Assembly: GCF_013181195.1 (NCBI RefSeq)
Contig: NZ_SMZP01000002.1
Coordinates: 310,001 to 374,000 of the forward strand
Direction: 5' to 3'
From: Caulobacter sp. RHG1
Lineage (GTDB): Bacteria > Pseudomonadota > Alphaproteobacteria > Caulobacterales > Caulobacteraceae
DNA: 64,000 nucleotides
In this document: positions 1 through 8,263 of the stretch, piece after piece
Layout of the letters: the number at the start of each line of letters is the position of its first letter
Position numbering within the stretch: the stretch's first letter is position 1
Program-made: the position numbers and the translations under genes
Notes under the pieces: generated by a model
The model's input: the letters and a program-made list of their open reading frames with translations, nothing else
Told to the model about the DNA's origin: nothing
Database searches by the model: none

Positions 1-407
1 TGCCGGCGCAGACGCCCCTCGGCGTCGATCAGCACCAAGGTCGGAGTGCCCCGCATGCGGTAGTCGAACATGGTGCGGGGGAGCGGGCCTTCGCTTCCCG
101 GCGCATCGATGCCGACCGGGAAGTCGATCCGGTACTCGTGCAGGAAGGCTTCCAGCGTCGCGGGACTGTTGGCCTGGTGATGCTCGAAGACGCTGTGAAG
201 GCCGACAACCTCCAGAGCTTCGGACGGAAAGGTCTCTCGCAGCCGCTGGGCCTGAGGCAGCGCCTGGCTGACGCAGCCGGGGCACAGCATCTGGAAGGCG
301 TAGAGCGCGACCGCCTTGCCCCGTAACCCTTCCAGGGTCAGGGGCTTGGCCGTGTTGAACCATTGCGTCGTCGTCCAGGACGGCGCGGGATCGTTTAGCG
401 AAGGCAT
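1..407 (-). CDS. Thioredoxin-like redox protein (C-terminus outside window)
   Basis: This is the first 135 residues of a gene running off the left edge. It starts at an ATG (405-407) preceded by a GAGGAG Shine-Dalgarno sequence. The visible part has a thioredoxin fold: a beta strand leading to a CPGC redox motif (FQMLCPGCVSQALPQAQRL), then a central helix and strand, and a GTPTLVLIDAEG stretch carrying the conserved cis-Pro region. This fits the TlpA/ResA/AhpC-TSA superfamily (thiol-disulfide exchange). No signal peptide is visible, so it is probably cytoplasmic. It lies 11 bases behind the secreted protein gene at 419-1141 on the same strand and is probably co-transcribed with it. The substrate is unknown. 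Confidence 0.8.
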   Translation of the reverse strand, partial: MPSLNDPAPSWTTTQWFNTAKPLTLEGLRGKAVALYAFQMLCPGCVSQALPQAQRLRETFPSEALEVVGLHSVFEHHQANSPATLEAFLHEYRIDFPVGIDAPGSEGPLPRTMFDYRMRGTPTLVLIDAEGRLRR

Positions 408-418
408 GGCGAGACTCC

Positions 419-1141
419 TCAGTGGCCATGGACCGGGGCGACCTTGCCCGGCAGGCTCAGGTCTCCAGACGCCACGTCGAAGACATCCGACACGCAAAGC
501 AGCGGCGCATGCAGGTTGGCGTTGACCTTCAGCGCCGAGGTGACGCCGTCGAACTTGACGCCCTCGAGCGCGCCGACCGCCGAGACCGGCACGCGCACCT
601 CGACGGTGTCGGTCGCCAGGGTCGTCGGATAGGTCGGGCTGTCGATCAGCAGAGGCACGCCGGGCCAAGTGGCGGGCAGCTTCGGCTTGGCGCCGGGCGG
701 GATGTCCTTGACCTTCAGGGCGGCCGGGCCGCAGACGGCGTCCTTGGTCAGCACGACCCAATGCGGATGCCAGACATGGCGATTGACCGCCCCGGCCGCG
801 CCGTCGTCGAAGTCCGGGTGGAAGGTCACAGCCAGAGCAACGATACCCTGAGCTTTGTCGAAGCCGACCGTCGAGCTGTCCAGCGAGGTCGGCCAGACAT
901 AGCTGTAGACGGCGCTGCCGGCGAACTGGCCCGTGGCCTTGGGCTTAAGGTCGCCAGCCTTGCCGCGCACCTGGACCCGGAACGCCACCTCCGCGCCGTT
1001 CGAGACCACCTCGGTGCGGACGATGTCGAACGGCGCGGCGACGGCAGCTTGGGTGGGCGCATCGATCGCCTGGGCGCCGGCGCCACTGGCGGCCAGCAGG
1101 CTGGAAACAGTGGCGGCGAGAACCGAACGCGGGACGGACAT
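419..1141 (-). CDS. Secreted protein of unknown function
   Basis: This encodes about 240 residues. I chose the ATG at 1139-1141, which begins a clear Sec signal peptide (MSVPRSVLAATVSSLLA...GAGAQA); upstream in-frame starts would bury it. The mature part is rich in beta-strand-like alternation, with a histidine-containing HVWHPHWVVLTKD segment and a C-terminal APVHGH that could bind metal. I do not recognise a named family. It is the first gene of a probable two-gene unit with the thioredoxin-like gene at 1-407 and is divergent from the LysR gene at 1264, a common arrangement for a LysR regulator and its target. It probably acts in the periplasm. Confidence 0.7.
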   Translation of the reverse strand: MSVPRSVLAATVSSLLAASGAGAQAIDAPTQAAVAAPFDIVRTEVVSNGAEVAFRVQVRGKAGDLKPKATGQFAGSAVYSYVWPTSLDSSTVGFDKAQGIVALAVTFHPDFDDGAAGAVNRHVWHPHWVVLTKDAVCGPAALKVKDIPPGAKPKLPATWPGVPLLIDSPTYPTTLATDTVEVRVPVSAVGALEGVKFDGVTSALKVNANLHAPLLCVSDVFDVASGDLSLPGKVAPVHGH

Positions 1142-1200
1142 GGAACAACCCCTTGGGAGGCGCCGCGGGGAGATCGCGGCCGATGCAGCCAAGGTGGTGG

Positions 1201-1247
1201 TTGAATTTCGACGCAGGACTGCCCAGGTTCGCCTGATCGCTATTCAA
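1201..1247. promoter_or_regulatory. Possible LysR-type operator region
   Basis: The 122-base gap between the divergent secreted-protein gene and the LysR gene contains TTGAAT (1201-1206) and its inverse ATTCAA (1242-1247). The spacing is wider than a classic T-N11-A box, so these could be half-sites of an extended operator or chance. The assignment rests on position between a LysR gene and a divergent neighbour. Confidence 0.25.
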
Positions 1248-1263
1248 AATCGCATGGGCAAGC

Positions 1264-2148
1264 ATGGACTGGGACGATCTCCGCGTGTTCCTGGCGGTGG
1301 CCAAGACGGGCAGCCTGACTCGCGCGGCCCAGGCTCTGGGTCTCAGCCAGCCGACCGTCGGCCGACGCATCACCGCGCTGGAGAAGCAGACAGGCGCGCG
1401 TCTGCTGGAACGCACCCCAACCGGTTACGCCACCACCGTCGCCGGCGCGGCGATCCTGTCCAGCCTGGAGCGGATGGAAGGCGAGGCTCTAACCGTCGAG
1501 CGCATGATCAGCGGCCATGACGCGGGCCTGAGCGGGCCCGTGCGGGTGACCGCGATCGAATGGTTCGCCTCCCGGGTGCTGGCTCCCATCTATGCGGGCT
1601 TCGCCCAGGTCCACCGCGAGGTGACGATCGAGCTCCTGACCGATGTGCGCCTGTTCAGTCTGACGCGACGCGAGGCCGACATCGCCCTGTCCTTCAACCG
1701 CTTCGACCAAGGCGACATCTTTCAGCGCAAGGTCGCCGAGGTTCCGCACGCCTTGTTCGCCGCGCCCAGCTATATCGCGCAATTTGGCAAGCCCAGCTGC
1801 GCCGACGGCATGCATGGCCACACCGTCATCCAGATGGACGAGCAACATGGCGGCCAAGTCGACGCCGAGTGGTTGGCGGGATTGGCGTCCAGCGCCCACA
1901 TCGCCCTGCGCAGCAACAGTCGCGAGGCTCAGGCGCAGGCATGCGCCGGCGGCGCGGGCGTGGCCGTGCTGCCTCGCTGCCTGGGCGAGAAGACCGCTGG
2001 GCTGGTCGAGATCGTCACGCCCTCCCCGCCGCCCTGCAGAACCGTATGGCTGGGCGTGCATCGTGATGTGCGCCAGACGCCTCGCGTCCGCGCCCTCGTC
2101 GAAGCCACGGCGGAAGGACTGAAGGCCTCAGGCTACTTCGCCGACTGA
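1264..2148 (+). CDS. LysR-family transcriptional regulator
   Basis: This 294-residue protein has the usual LysR length. Residues 1-60 form the winged helix-turn-helix (DLRVFLAVAKTGSLTRAAQA, then LSQPTVGRRITALEKQ). The remainder is the periplasmic-binding-protein-like effector domain. LysR proteins are cytoplasmic tetramers that usually control a divergent neighbour and their own gene, here the secreted protein/thioredoxin-like pair at 1-1141. The effector cannot be read from sequence. The gene converges on the hydrolase at 2165 with a 16-base gap. Confidence 0.92.
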   Translation: MDWDDLRVFLAVAKTGSLTRAAQALGLSQPTVGRRITALEKQTGARLLERTPTGYATTVAGAAILSSLERMEGEALTVERMISGHDAGLSGPVRVTAIEWFASRVLAPIYAGFAQVHREVTIELLTDVRLFSLTRREADIALSFNRFDQGDIFQRKVAEVPHALFAAPSYIAQFGKPSCADGMHGHTVIQMDEQHGGQVDAEWLAGLASSAHIALRSNSREAQAQACAGGAGVAVLPRCLGEKTAGLVEIVTPSPPPCRTVWLGVHRDVRQTPRVRALVEATAEGLKASGYFAD

Positions 2149-2164
2149 GCGCGCCATCGATGCT

Positions 2165-3490
2165 CTACTTCAAGCCCGGCTTTGCGCGCGGATAGCTGCG
2201 GGTCACAAGGGCCGGCGGCCGGTAGTCGATCCTGAAGTGACAGGCTTCACCGTAGCGCTGCGCCGCCTCGCTGCAGCTCGCTGCCAGCGAAGCCGGGCTG
2301 GGCTTGGTCCCCTGCTCGATCCAGGCGCTCATGGCGCGAAACAGGGCTGCATACTCGGGCGTGGCCAGTTTGGAGTGCTCGTTCTCGTCCGTGAACGACT
2401 GGACCAGCAGGTCACTCTTGCCGGCCTTGGCGACGGTGTCGTGCAGCACCTGCTCCAGCTCTACGAAGGCCGTCGGGTCGTCGATGGCGTGCATGGTTAG
2501 GGTCGGGACCATCAGCTTGCCGGTCAGGTCGCTGTCTTCGGCCAGGCGGCGCACGCCGACGGGGTCGGCTTTGAAGCGGGTCACACCCTTGTTCAGCGCC
2601 TTGTCATCGTCGGAGCCCTTGTAGGCCACGCCAATGTTCGTGAAGGGGTTGGCCCCGCCCAACCGCTTGTTGACCATGTCGGCGAAGGTGAAGGTCGCCC
2701 AGTTCAGGTGGTTGTCCAACGTGCGCTCGGGGATCTTGGTCACCGCCAGGATATTGGCCAGCTTGCGCGCCTGTTCGGGACTGCGCTGGCCGGCCGGCAA
2801 GTTGAAGCCGGTGCAGGCGTTGAGGCGCTCTTCCAGCTGCTTGTTGGTCAGTTTCGAGCCGACCGGCTGGCCCTGCCACAGCGGATACTGGACCTCGTCC
2901 TTGGCCGGGTGGTTGCCGCAGTAGAACTGGTAGACGGCCCGCAGGTCGGCGCGGAAGTCGTAGGCGCGCGTGCCGCCCGAGACCACGCCGTTGGTGAGGA
3001 TCACACCGTCATAGACCGGCTTGCTGTCAGCGCCCTGGCCGTACAGTTCGGCGGTCTTGGCTGCGATGTTGCCGCCCCAGGATTGGCCATGCAGCAGGGT
3101 GCGCTTGGGCCGACCATAGGTCGCCCAGAACAGCTTGCGCAGGTTGTCGCTGTCCTCCGCCGCCGAGCGGACCCCAAAGCCTTCGCGGCGATAGTTCGAG
3201 CCAGCCCAGGCAAAGCCCTCGGCCACGGTGACCGCGAAGCGCTGCAGATCCTCGATGGCGTCGTCGGGCTTGGGCGTCTTCAGCCGCGGACCGCCGTGGG
3301 TGTGGACCACGAGACTGCCGTTCCAGGCCTTGGGAATGGCGATCCAGTACCAGGCGCCGTTCTGGTCCTGACCGGCCAAGCACTTGGTCTCGGCCGGCAA
3401 GCCATCGGGACAGGTCTTTGGGGTCGGCGCCTCCGCGTGAGCGGCCGTGGCGACCATCAGACCCACGACGGCCGAGAGAAGCTTGATCAC
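2165..3490 (-). CDS. Secreted alpha/beta hydrolase
   Basis: This encodes about 441 residues. The open frame extends upstream of 3490, but I chose the GTG at 3488-3490 because it begins a signal peptide (VIKLLSAVVGLMVATAAHAEA). The mature protein has an oxyanion-type HTHGGP segment and a nucleophile elbow GQSWGG (GxSxG) preceded by a predicted strand. A late Asp/His pair probably completes the triad (TMHAIDDPTAF; DENEHSK). It is therefore probably a periplasmic serine esterase or peptidase of unknown substrate. It follows the TonB receptor at 3568 on the same strand after 77 bases, so it may process what the receptor imports. Confidence 0.82.
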   Translation of the reverse strand: MIKLLSAVVGLMVATAAHAEAPTPKTCPDGLPAETKCLAGQDQNGAWYWIAIPKAWNGSLVVHTHGGPRLKTPKPDDAIEDLQRFAVTVAEGFAWAGSNYRREGFGVRSAAEDSDNLRKLFWATYGRPKRTLLHGQSWGGNIAAKTAELYGQGADSKPVYDGVILTNGVVSGGTRAYDFRADLRAVYQFYCGNHPAKDEVQYPLWQGQPVGSKLTNKQLEERLNACTGFNLPAGQRSPEQARKLANILAVTKIPERTLDNHLNWATFTFADMVNKRLGGANPFTNIGVAYKGSDDDKALNKGVTRFKADPVGVRRLAEDSDLTGKLMVPTLTMHAIDDPTAFVELEQVLHDTVAKAGKSDLLVQSFTDENEHSKLATPEYAALFRAMSAWIEQGTKPSPASLAASCSEAAQRYGEACHFRIDYRPPALVTRSYPRAKPGLK

Positions 3491-3567
3491 CTGCGAGACC
3501 TCATCATGCGAGAATGGAAAGGCGCCGGCCGCCCCCGGGGAGGAAGGAGCGGCCGGCCGGCTCAGCA

Positions 3568-6500
3568 TCAGAACGACTTGCTGACGCTCATGTACCAGTA
3601 GCGGGCATAGGGATTGTAGAGCGAGCCGATGAAGCCGCCCGACGACAGCGGCGGATCCTTGTCGAACAGGTTGCGCGCGCCGACCCGGATGCGGGTGTCG
3701 TTGGCCCAGCCCTTCTGCTCGAAACGATACTGGCCATACAGGTTGACCGTGGTCAGGGGCTGCACGCGCCAGGGCTCGCCGGCCGTCGACAGGAAGTCGG
3801 TGTCCAGCACCGAACCGGTGTAGATCACAGAGGCGCCGACCTGGAACGGACCGCCGCGCCAGGTGGCGTTGCCGCTCCACTTCCACTTCGGCTTGCCGTT
3901 GCGCTTGAGCAGGTCGCCCGGATCAGTCAGCGGCGTGGCCGGGTTGATCGTACCGGCGCTGCGGGCGGCGAACAGCTCGGCGATCGGCGGGGCCAGCTGC
4001 TGCGAGTACTTGTCCATGTAGGTGCCGTCGACATTGACGGTGAAGCGGCCGACGCTCTCGGTGCGCAGGGACCAGTTCAGGCCGAAGTCGATGCCGCTGA
4101 CCGTCTGAGGCTGCAGATTCTTGAACTGGTCGCGGATCTCCAGGATCTGGCCGACCGGCGTCAGGCCCGTGCCAGCGAAAGCGGCGACGTCGTCAACCGT
4201 CGGCGCCGAGCGGATCACGGCGGGGTTGCTCGCACCGCTCAGGCGGAACAGGTAGTCTTGGATGGCGATATTGGTCGAGCCCAGCGTGCCGACGATGCCT
4301 TCCTGCTTGATCTGCCAGCGGTCGACCGTGAACGTGAAGCGGCCGAACTGCTCGGGGATGAAGGTGGGCTGCAGCACGACGCCGACCGAATAATTCTCGC
4401 TCTCCTCGGCCTTCAGATCGGGATTGCCGGCCGTCGTGAAGCGGATGCCGACGCCGCGCGTACAGGCGGTGAACGTCGCGATGCGGCCCGAACGCAGATC
4501 GGCCTCGCAGCGGTAGTAGTCGGTGACCGTATTGGTCCGCGAATAGTTGAAGGGGTTGGTCGTCTCCAGGTTCGGAGCCCGGAAACCCTGCTGCCAGGAG
4601 CCGCGGAACCGCACGCCGTCGATCACGTCCCAGGCGAAGGCGATCTTCGGCTTCGCGACCGAGCCGAAGTCGCTGTAGTTTTCGTAGCGGCCAGCCAGCT
4701 GAAGGTCGATGCGGCGAACCAGCGGGATGTTCATCTCCGGCGAGACCAGCGGCACCGCGAACTCGAGGAAGGCCGAGCCGACGTCGCGCGAGCCCTTGGT
4801 GCTGGGCGTGTCGTTGACGCCGGTGACATTGCTGGCGGAGCGGTTGCCGGTCACCGGGTCGGTAAAGGGTGTTCGCCCATCCAGCATCGGATCGCGGCGG
4901 TCTTCCTGCGTCTCGTGGCGGAACTCGACGCCGGCGGCGACGCCCACCGGGCCCGCCCAGATGTTGACCAGGTCAGGCTTGGAGACCTTGAAGTCGGCCA
5001 GGGTCAGGGTGGTGGTCGAGTGGCGCTTCAGGCGGAAGCGGATGGCGTCCAACGCAGCCTTCGAACTGGGGGTGCAGTCACCGCCGCCTCGCCCGTCAAG
5101 GCAGCCGCCGTTGAACGGGTTGTAGGCGTCGGGGGTCGACAGGGCCAGCGAAGCGGCCAGCTTGGCGCTGTCGATGCCGTCGCTCTCGTCCTTGGCGTCG
5201 GCCTTGGAGTACAGCAGCGCCGAGTCCCAGCTCCAGCCCCACTTCTCGCCCTTCAGCCCTCCCAGGAAGCGGGTCTGGTAGTTCTCGACCTCGACCTTGT
5301 TCGGGCCCAGGTCGTTGAAGCGGTAGTTGGTGAAGGTGACCGGCAGGCCGGCGGCCGGCACGTTGGTCAGGTTCGCCAGGCGGTTGGGGTTGGCCTGGCC
5401 ATTGGCGAAGGTCACCGGGCCAAAGGGGTTCCAATAGTTGCTGGCCGGTACGCCGATCACCACCAGGCTTGTGCCCTGGGTGGTCAGGGCCTCCGACGTG
5501 GCGTGGTAGAAGCCGACCTCGCCATAGGCCGTCAGGGTGTCGCTGATGTCGTAGTGGCCGTTCAGGAACAGGTTCTGACGCTTGATCTCCGGCGCGATGG
5601 TCGTCGCGTCGTTCTGAGGCGCGTTGTAGCGATAGGCGTTGGCGGTGCTGCCGGTCGCCAGGTTGCCCGTGCCCAGGCACAGTCCGTTGGCCAGTTGGGC
5701 CGCACAGCCGGCGATGGTGTTGGGCTGGACGTGAGTGGCGCCGGCGGCCGTGGTCAGGGCCGTCGTACCCTGGCGGATCACGCCGGGTCCGCCGAACACC
5801 GTGAAGTTGGCGAAAGAGTTCTGATTGCCGCGGTTGTCCGGCGCAGCGCTGGCGGCGTAGTCGGCATAGCCGGCGAACAGCGGGCGCAGATCCTGGGTCG
5901 CGGTATAGGGCCGATCGCTGGGACGCTGGGCCGTGCGCCAGGTGAAGTTGGCGTTGACCGAGATGTTGCCCCGCCCTTCGGCGAAGTTGCGGCCGGCGAA
6001 GATGTTGCTGCTGTATTCCTTGCGGTGCGTGCCCTCGGCCCAACCGTACTGGGCGTCCATCGACAGGCCGTCGAAATTGCTCTTCAGCACGGTGTTGACC
6101 ACCCCGGCCACGGCGTCCGAGCCGTAAATGGCCGCGGCGCCGTCGCGCAGCACTTCCAGGCGATCCAGGTTCGAGGTCGGAATGGCGTTGGCGTTGAAGC
6201 CCAGCAGCGGCACGGTGCCCGACGACTGGCTGGTCGGGTGCGACACCAGCCGGCGGCCGTTCAGCAGCACCAGGGTGTTCCCGACGCCCAGGCTGCGCAG
6301 GTTGATCGAGTTGACGTCGCCGCGCGTCGAGTTGCTGGTCTGCGGGCTGTTGCTGGGGTTGATGAAGACGTCGCCCATCTGCGGGATCGAGCGGAACAGG
6401 TCATCGCCTGAGACCGCGCCGGTAGCAGCGATCGCGCTCTCGTCCAGCACCGTGACCGGCAGGGCCGCCGTGGTCTTGGCGCCCTTGATCTGGGTGCCGA

Positions 6501-6633
6501 CGACGACGACTTCCTCAACGTTGTTGGCCTCGATCGATTCCTGGGCGGCGGCGCCGGTGGCGATCAGGAGACCGGCCAGGGCTGCGCCCTGAGCCAGCCG
6601 GCGGCGATACCCGCGAAGGCTTTGGTAGTTCAT
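3568..6633 (-). CDS. TonB-dependent outer membrane receptor
   Basis: This encodes 1021 residues. A signal peptide (residues 1-30, ending GAAAQ) is followed by a TonB box-like VEEVVVVGTQI and a plug domain with conserved LNGRRLV, LDRLEVLRDGAAAIYGSDAV and GVVN segments. A long beta-barrel follows with TonB receptor signatures (FRGSWQQGFRAPNLE; N..LKAEESENYSVG) and a C-terminal aromatic residue (SVSKSF). These receptors import siderophores, cobalamin, oligosaccharides or other large nutrients using proton-motive force via TonB-ExbBD. The substrate is not deducible. Upstream on the same strand, 49 bases away, is dctA; downstream is the secreted hydrolase. Confidence 0.95.
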   Translation of the reverse strand: MNYQSLRGYRRRLAQGAALAGLLIATGAAAQESIEANNVEEVVVVGTQIKGAKTTAALPVTVLDESAIAATGAVSGDDLFRSIPQMGDVFINPSNSPQTSNSTRGDVNSINLRSLGVGNTLVLLNGRRLVSHPTSQSSGTVPLLGFNANAIPTSNLDRLEVLRDGAAAIYGSDAVAGVVNTVLKSNFDGLSMDAQYGWAEGTHRKEYSSNIFAGRNFAEGRGNISVNANFTWRTAQRPSDRPYTATQDLRPLFAGYADYAASAAPDNRGNQNSFANFTVFGGPGVIRQGTTALTTAAGATHVQPNTIAGCAAQLANGLCLGTGNLATGSTANAYRYNAPQNDATTIAPEIKRQNLFLNGHYDISDTLTAYGEVGFYHATSEALTTQGTSLVVIGVPASNYWNPFGPVTFANGQANPNRLANLTNVPAAGLPVTFTNYRFNDLGPNKVEVENYQTRFLGGLKGEKWGWSWDSALLYSKADAKDESDGIDSAKLAASLALSTPDAYNPFNGGCLDGRGGGDCTPSSKAALDAIRFRLKRHSTTTLTLADFKVSKPDLVNIWAGPVGVAAGVEFRHETQEDRRDPMLDGRTPFTDPVTGNRSASNVTGVNDTPSTKGSRDVGSAFLEFAVPLVSPEMNIPLVRRIDLQLAGRYENYSDFGSVAKPKIAFAWDVIDGVRFRGSWQQGFRAPNLETTNPFNYSRTNTVTDYYRCEADLRSGRIATFTACTRGVGIRFTTAGNPDLKAEESENYSVGVVLQPTFIPEQFGRFTFTVDRWQIKQEGIVGTLGSTNIAIQDYLFRLSGASNPAVIRSAPTVDDVAAFAGTGLTPVGQILEIRDQFKNLQPQTVSGIDFGLNWSLRTESVGRFTVNVDGTYMDKYSQQLAPPIAELFAARSAGTINPATPLTDPGDLLKRNGKPKWKWSGNATWRGGPFQVGASVIYTGSVLDTDFLSTAGEPWRVQPLTTVNLYGQYRFEQKGWANDTRIRVGARNLFDKDPPLSSGGFIGSLYNPYARYWYMSVSKSF

Positions 6634-6662
6634 GTTTCAGCTCCCCAATATTTATTATTTTA

Positions 6663-6679
6663 CGGGCCTTTAGGGCCCG
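6663..6679 (-). terminator. Hairpin between dctA and the TonB receptor gene
   Basis: A perfect 6-bp G/C stem (CGGGCC/GGCCCG) with a 5-base loop lies immediately after the dctA stop. On the minus strand it is followed by AT-rich DNA (TAAAATAATAAATATT) rather than a clean U-run. It may be a weak terminator or an RNA-stability hairpin separating dctA from the receptor gene. Confidence 0.4.
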
Positions 6680-6682
6680 GCG

Positions 6683-8017
6683 CTAAGGTCGCGCCGGATC
6701 CGGAAGTGGTCCATCGGACGGTGGCGGCGGCGCCTTGCCCGGGCTGAGCGCCGCCTTCAGGGCGTCGGCGTCCAGGCCGCGCTCCCAGCGCGAGACGACG
6801 ATCGCGGCGACGGCGTTGCCGATGAAGTTGGTCAGGGCCCGGCACTCGCTCATGAAGCGGTCGACGCCCAGGATCAGGGCCATGCCGGCCACGGGGACCG
6901 ACGGCACGACCGACAGGGTCGCAGCCAGGGTGATGAAGCCAGCGCCGGTCACGCCCGCCGCGCCCTTGGAGCTCAGCATGGCCACGCCCAACAGCAACGC
7001 CTGCTGCTCCCACGACAGGTGCACGCCGGTGGCCTGGGCGATGAACAGCGCCGCCAGCGTCATGTAGATATTGGTGCCGTCCAGATTGAACGAGTAGCCC
7101 AGCGGAACCACCAGGCCGACCACCGACTTCGGACACCCCGCCTTTTCCAGCTTTTCGATCAGGCTGGGCAGGGCCGCTTCGGACGAACTGGTGCCCAGCA
7201 CCAGCAGCAGTTCCGCCTTCAGGTAACGGATCAGGCCGAAGATCGAGAAGCCGTTGGCCCAGCCGACCGCGCCCAGCACCACGATCACGAACAGGATCGA
7301 GGTCAGGTAGAAGGTTCCGACCAGCATGGCCAGGTTGGCGATCGAGGCGATGCCATATTTGCCGATCGTGAAGGCGAAGGCCCCGAAGGCGCCGATCGGG
7401 GCGGCCTTCATCACGATGTGCACGAACTTGAAGAAGGCCTGGGCGATGCGCTCCAGCATGTCGACGACCGGTTCGCCGGCCTCGCCGATCAGGGTCAGCG
7501 ACAGGCCAAACAGGATCGAGATCAGCAGCACCTGCAGGATCTCGCCCTCGGCGAAGGCGCCCACCACCGTGTTCGGGATGATGTGCATCAGGAAGCCGAC
7601 GGTGGTCTGGTCGTGCGCCTTGGCGGCGTATTCGGCGACCTTGTCGGTCTTCAGGGTGGCGGGGTCGATGTTCATGCCCGCGCCCGGCTGAACGACGTTG
7701 GCGACGATCAAGCCGACGACGAGAGCCAGGGTCGAGAACACCAGGAAATAGCCCAAGGCCTTCAGCGCCACGCGGCCGACCTTCTCCAGGTCGCGCATGC
7801 CGGCGATGCCGGTGACCACGGTCAGGAAGATCACCGGCGCGATGACCATCTTCACCAGCTTGATGAAGGCGTCGCCCAGCGGCTTCAGAGCCTGGCCGGT
7901 GTCGGGCGCGAAATGGCCTATGGCCCCGCCCAGCACGATGGCGACCAGCACTTGGAAGTACAGGTGGCGGTAGAACGGCAAGGGACGCGCCGGAACGGCC
8001 GGTTGGATCGTCTGCAC
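6683..8017 (-). CDS. dctA: C4-dicarboxylate:cation symporter DctA
   Basis: This 444-residue protein has the usual family length and matches DctA/GltP family signatures throughout: [20 protein letters not shown] at the N-terminus, [15 protein letters not shown], the serine-rich [12 protein letters not shown] re-entrant loop and [20 protein letters not shown]. It is an inner-membrane secondary transporter for succinate, fumarate, malate and related acids. The start is a GTG (8015-8017) directly after an in-frame TGA, so it is the first possible start. It is divergent from dctB-dctD at 8264-11451, the usual regulators of dctA. A palindrome resembling a DctD site sits about 210 bp upstream (8226-8247). 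Confidence 0.95.
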   Translation of the reverse strand: MQTIQPAVPARPLPFYRHLYFQVLVAIVLGGAIGHFAPDTGQALKPLGDAFIKLVKMVIAPVIFLTVVTGIAGMRDLEKVGRVALKALGYFLVFSTLALVVGLIVANVVQPGAGMNIDPATLKTDKVAEYAAKAHDQTTVGFLMHIIPNTVVGAFAEGEILQVLLISILFGLSLTLIGEAGEPVVDMLERIAQAFFKFVHIVMKAAPIGAFGAFAFTIGKYGIASIANLAMLVGTFYLTSILFVIVVLGAVGWANGFSIFGLIRYLKAELLLVLGTSSSEAALPSLIEKLEKAGCPKSVVGLVVPLGYSFNLDGTNIYMTLAALFIAQATGVHLSWEQQALLLGVAMLSSKGAAGVTGAGFITLAATLSVVPSVPVAGMALILGVDRFMSECRALTNFIGNAVAAIVVSRWERGLDADALKAALSPGKAPPPPSDGPLPDPARP

Positions 8018-8225
8018 TCAGAGCCTCTTCACCTGGCCCCGAGGGACCGCATTTCCACCCTGCGTCCCTTTGCCGGGACGCCTGGATAGACGATCCTCGT
8101 CGGAAGGACGGCGCGCAAGCGCTCCATGGAAAAGCCGCAAGACGTTGGTTTATATATTAATTTGCATGATCGAAGAGATCTGCGCCTGGGACGTCGGGGC
8201 GAATTTCCCCACCTCAGACGGATCG

Positions 8226-8247
8226 TTTGTGCGAATATCCGCACAAA
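8226..8247. promoter_or_regulatory. Candidate DctD operator
   Basis: This is a perfect inverted repeat, TTTGTGCG-N6-CGCACAAA, between the divergent dctA and dctB genes. It resembles the DctD upstream activating sequences described in front of rhizobial dctA (TTGTGCG...CGCACAA type). It lies 16 bases before the dctB start and about 210 bp before dctA, a normal distance for an enhancer-type site. I found no GG-N10-GC sigma-54 promoter by eye between it and dctA. Confidence 0.7.
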
Positions 8248-8263
8248 TCGCGGAAAAGCGTTC

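Noticed and set aside
3514..6411. Very long open frame on the plus strand antisense to the TonB receptor
   Set aside because: It has no start context, no domain and an unnatural Arg/Ala/Val/Gln-rich translation. It is a by-product of high-GC codon bias opposite a real receptor gene.
8018..8180. Sigma-54 (-24/-12) promoter for dctA
   Set aside because: I checked GG-N10-GC spacing on the minus strand. Nearby GG/GC pairs are off by one or more bases (for example GGCAAAGGGACGC has nine), so no promoter is claimed.
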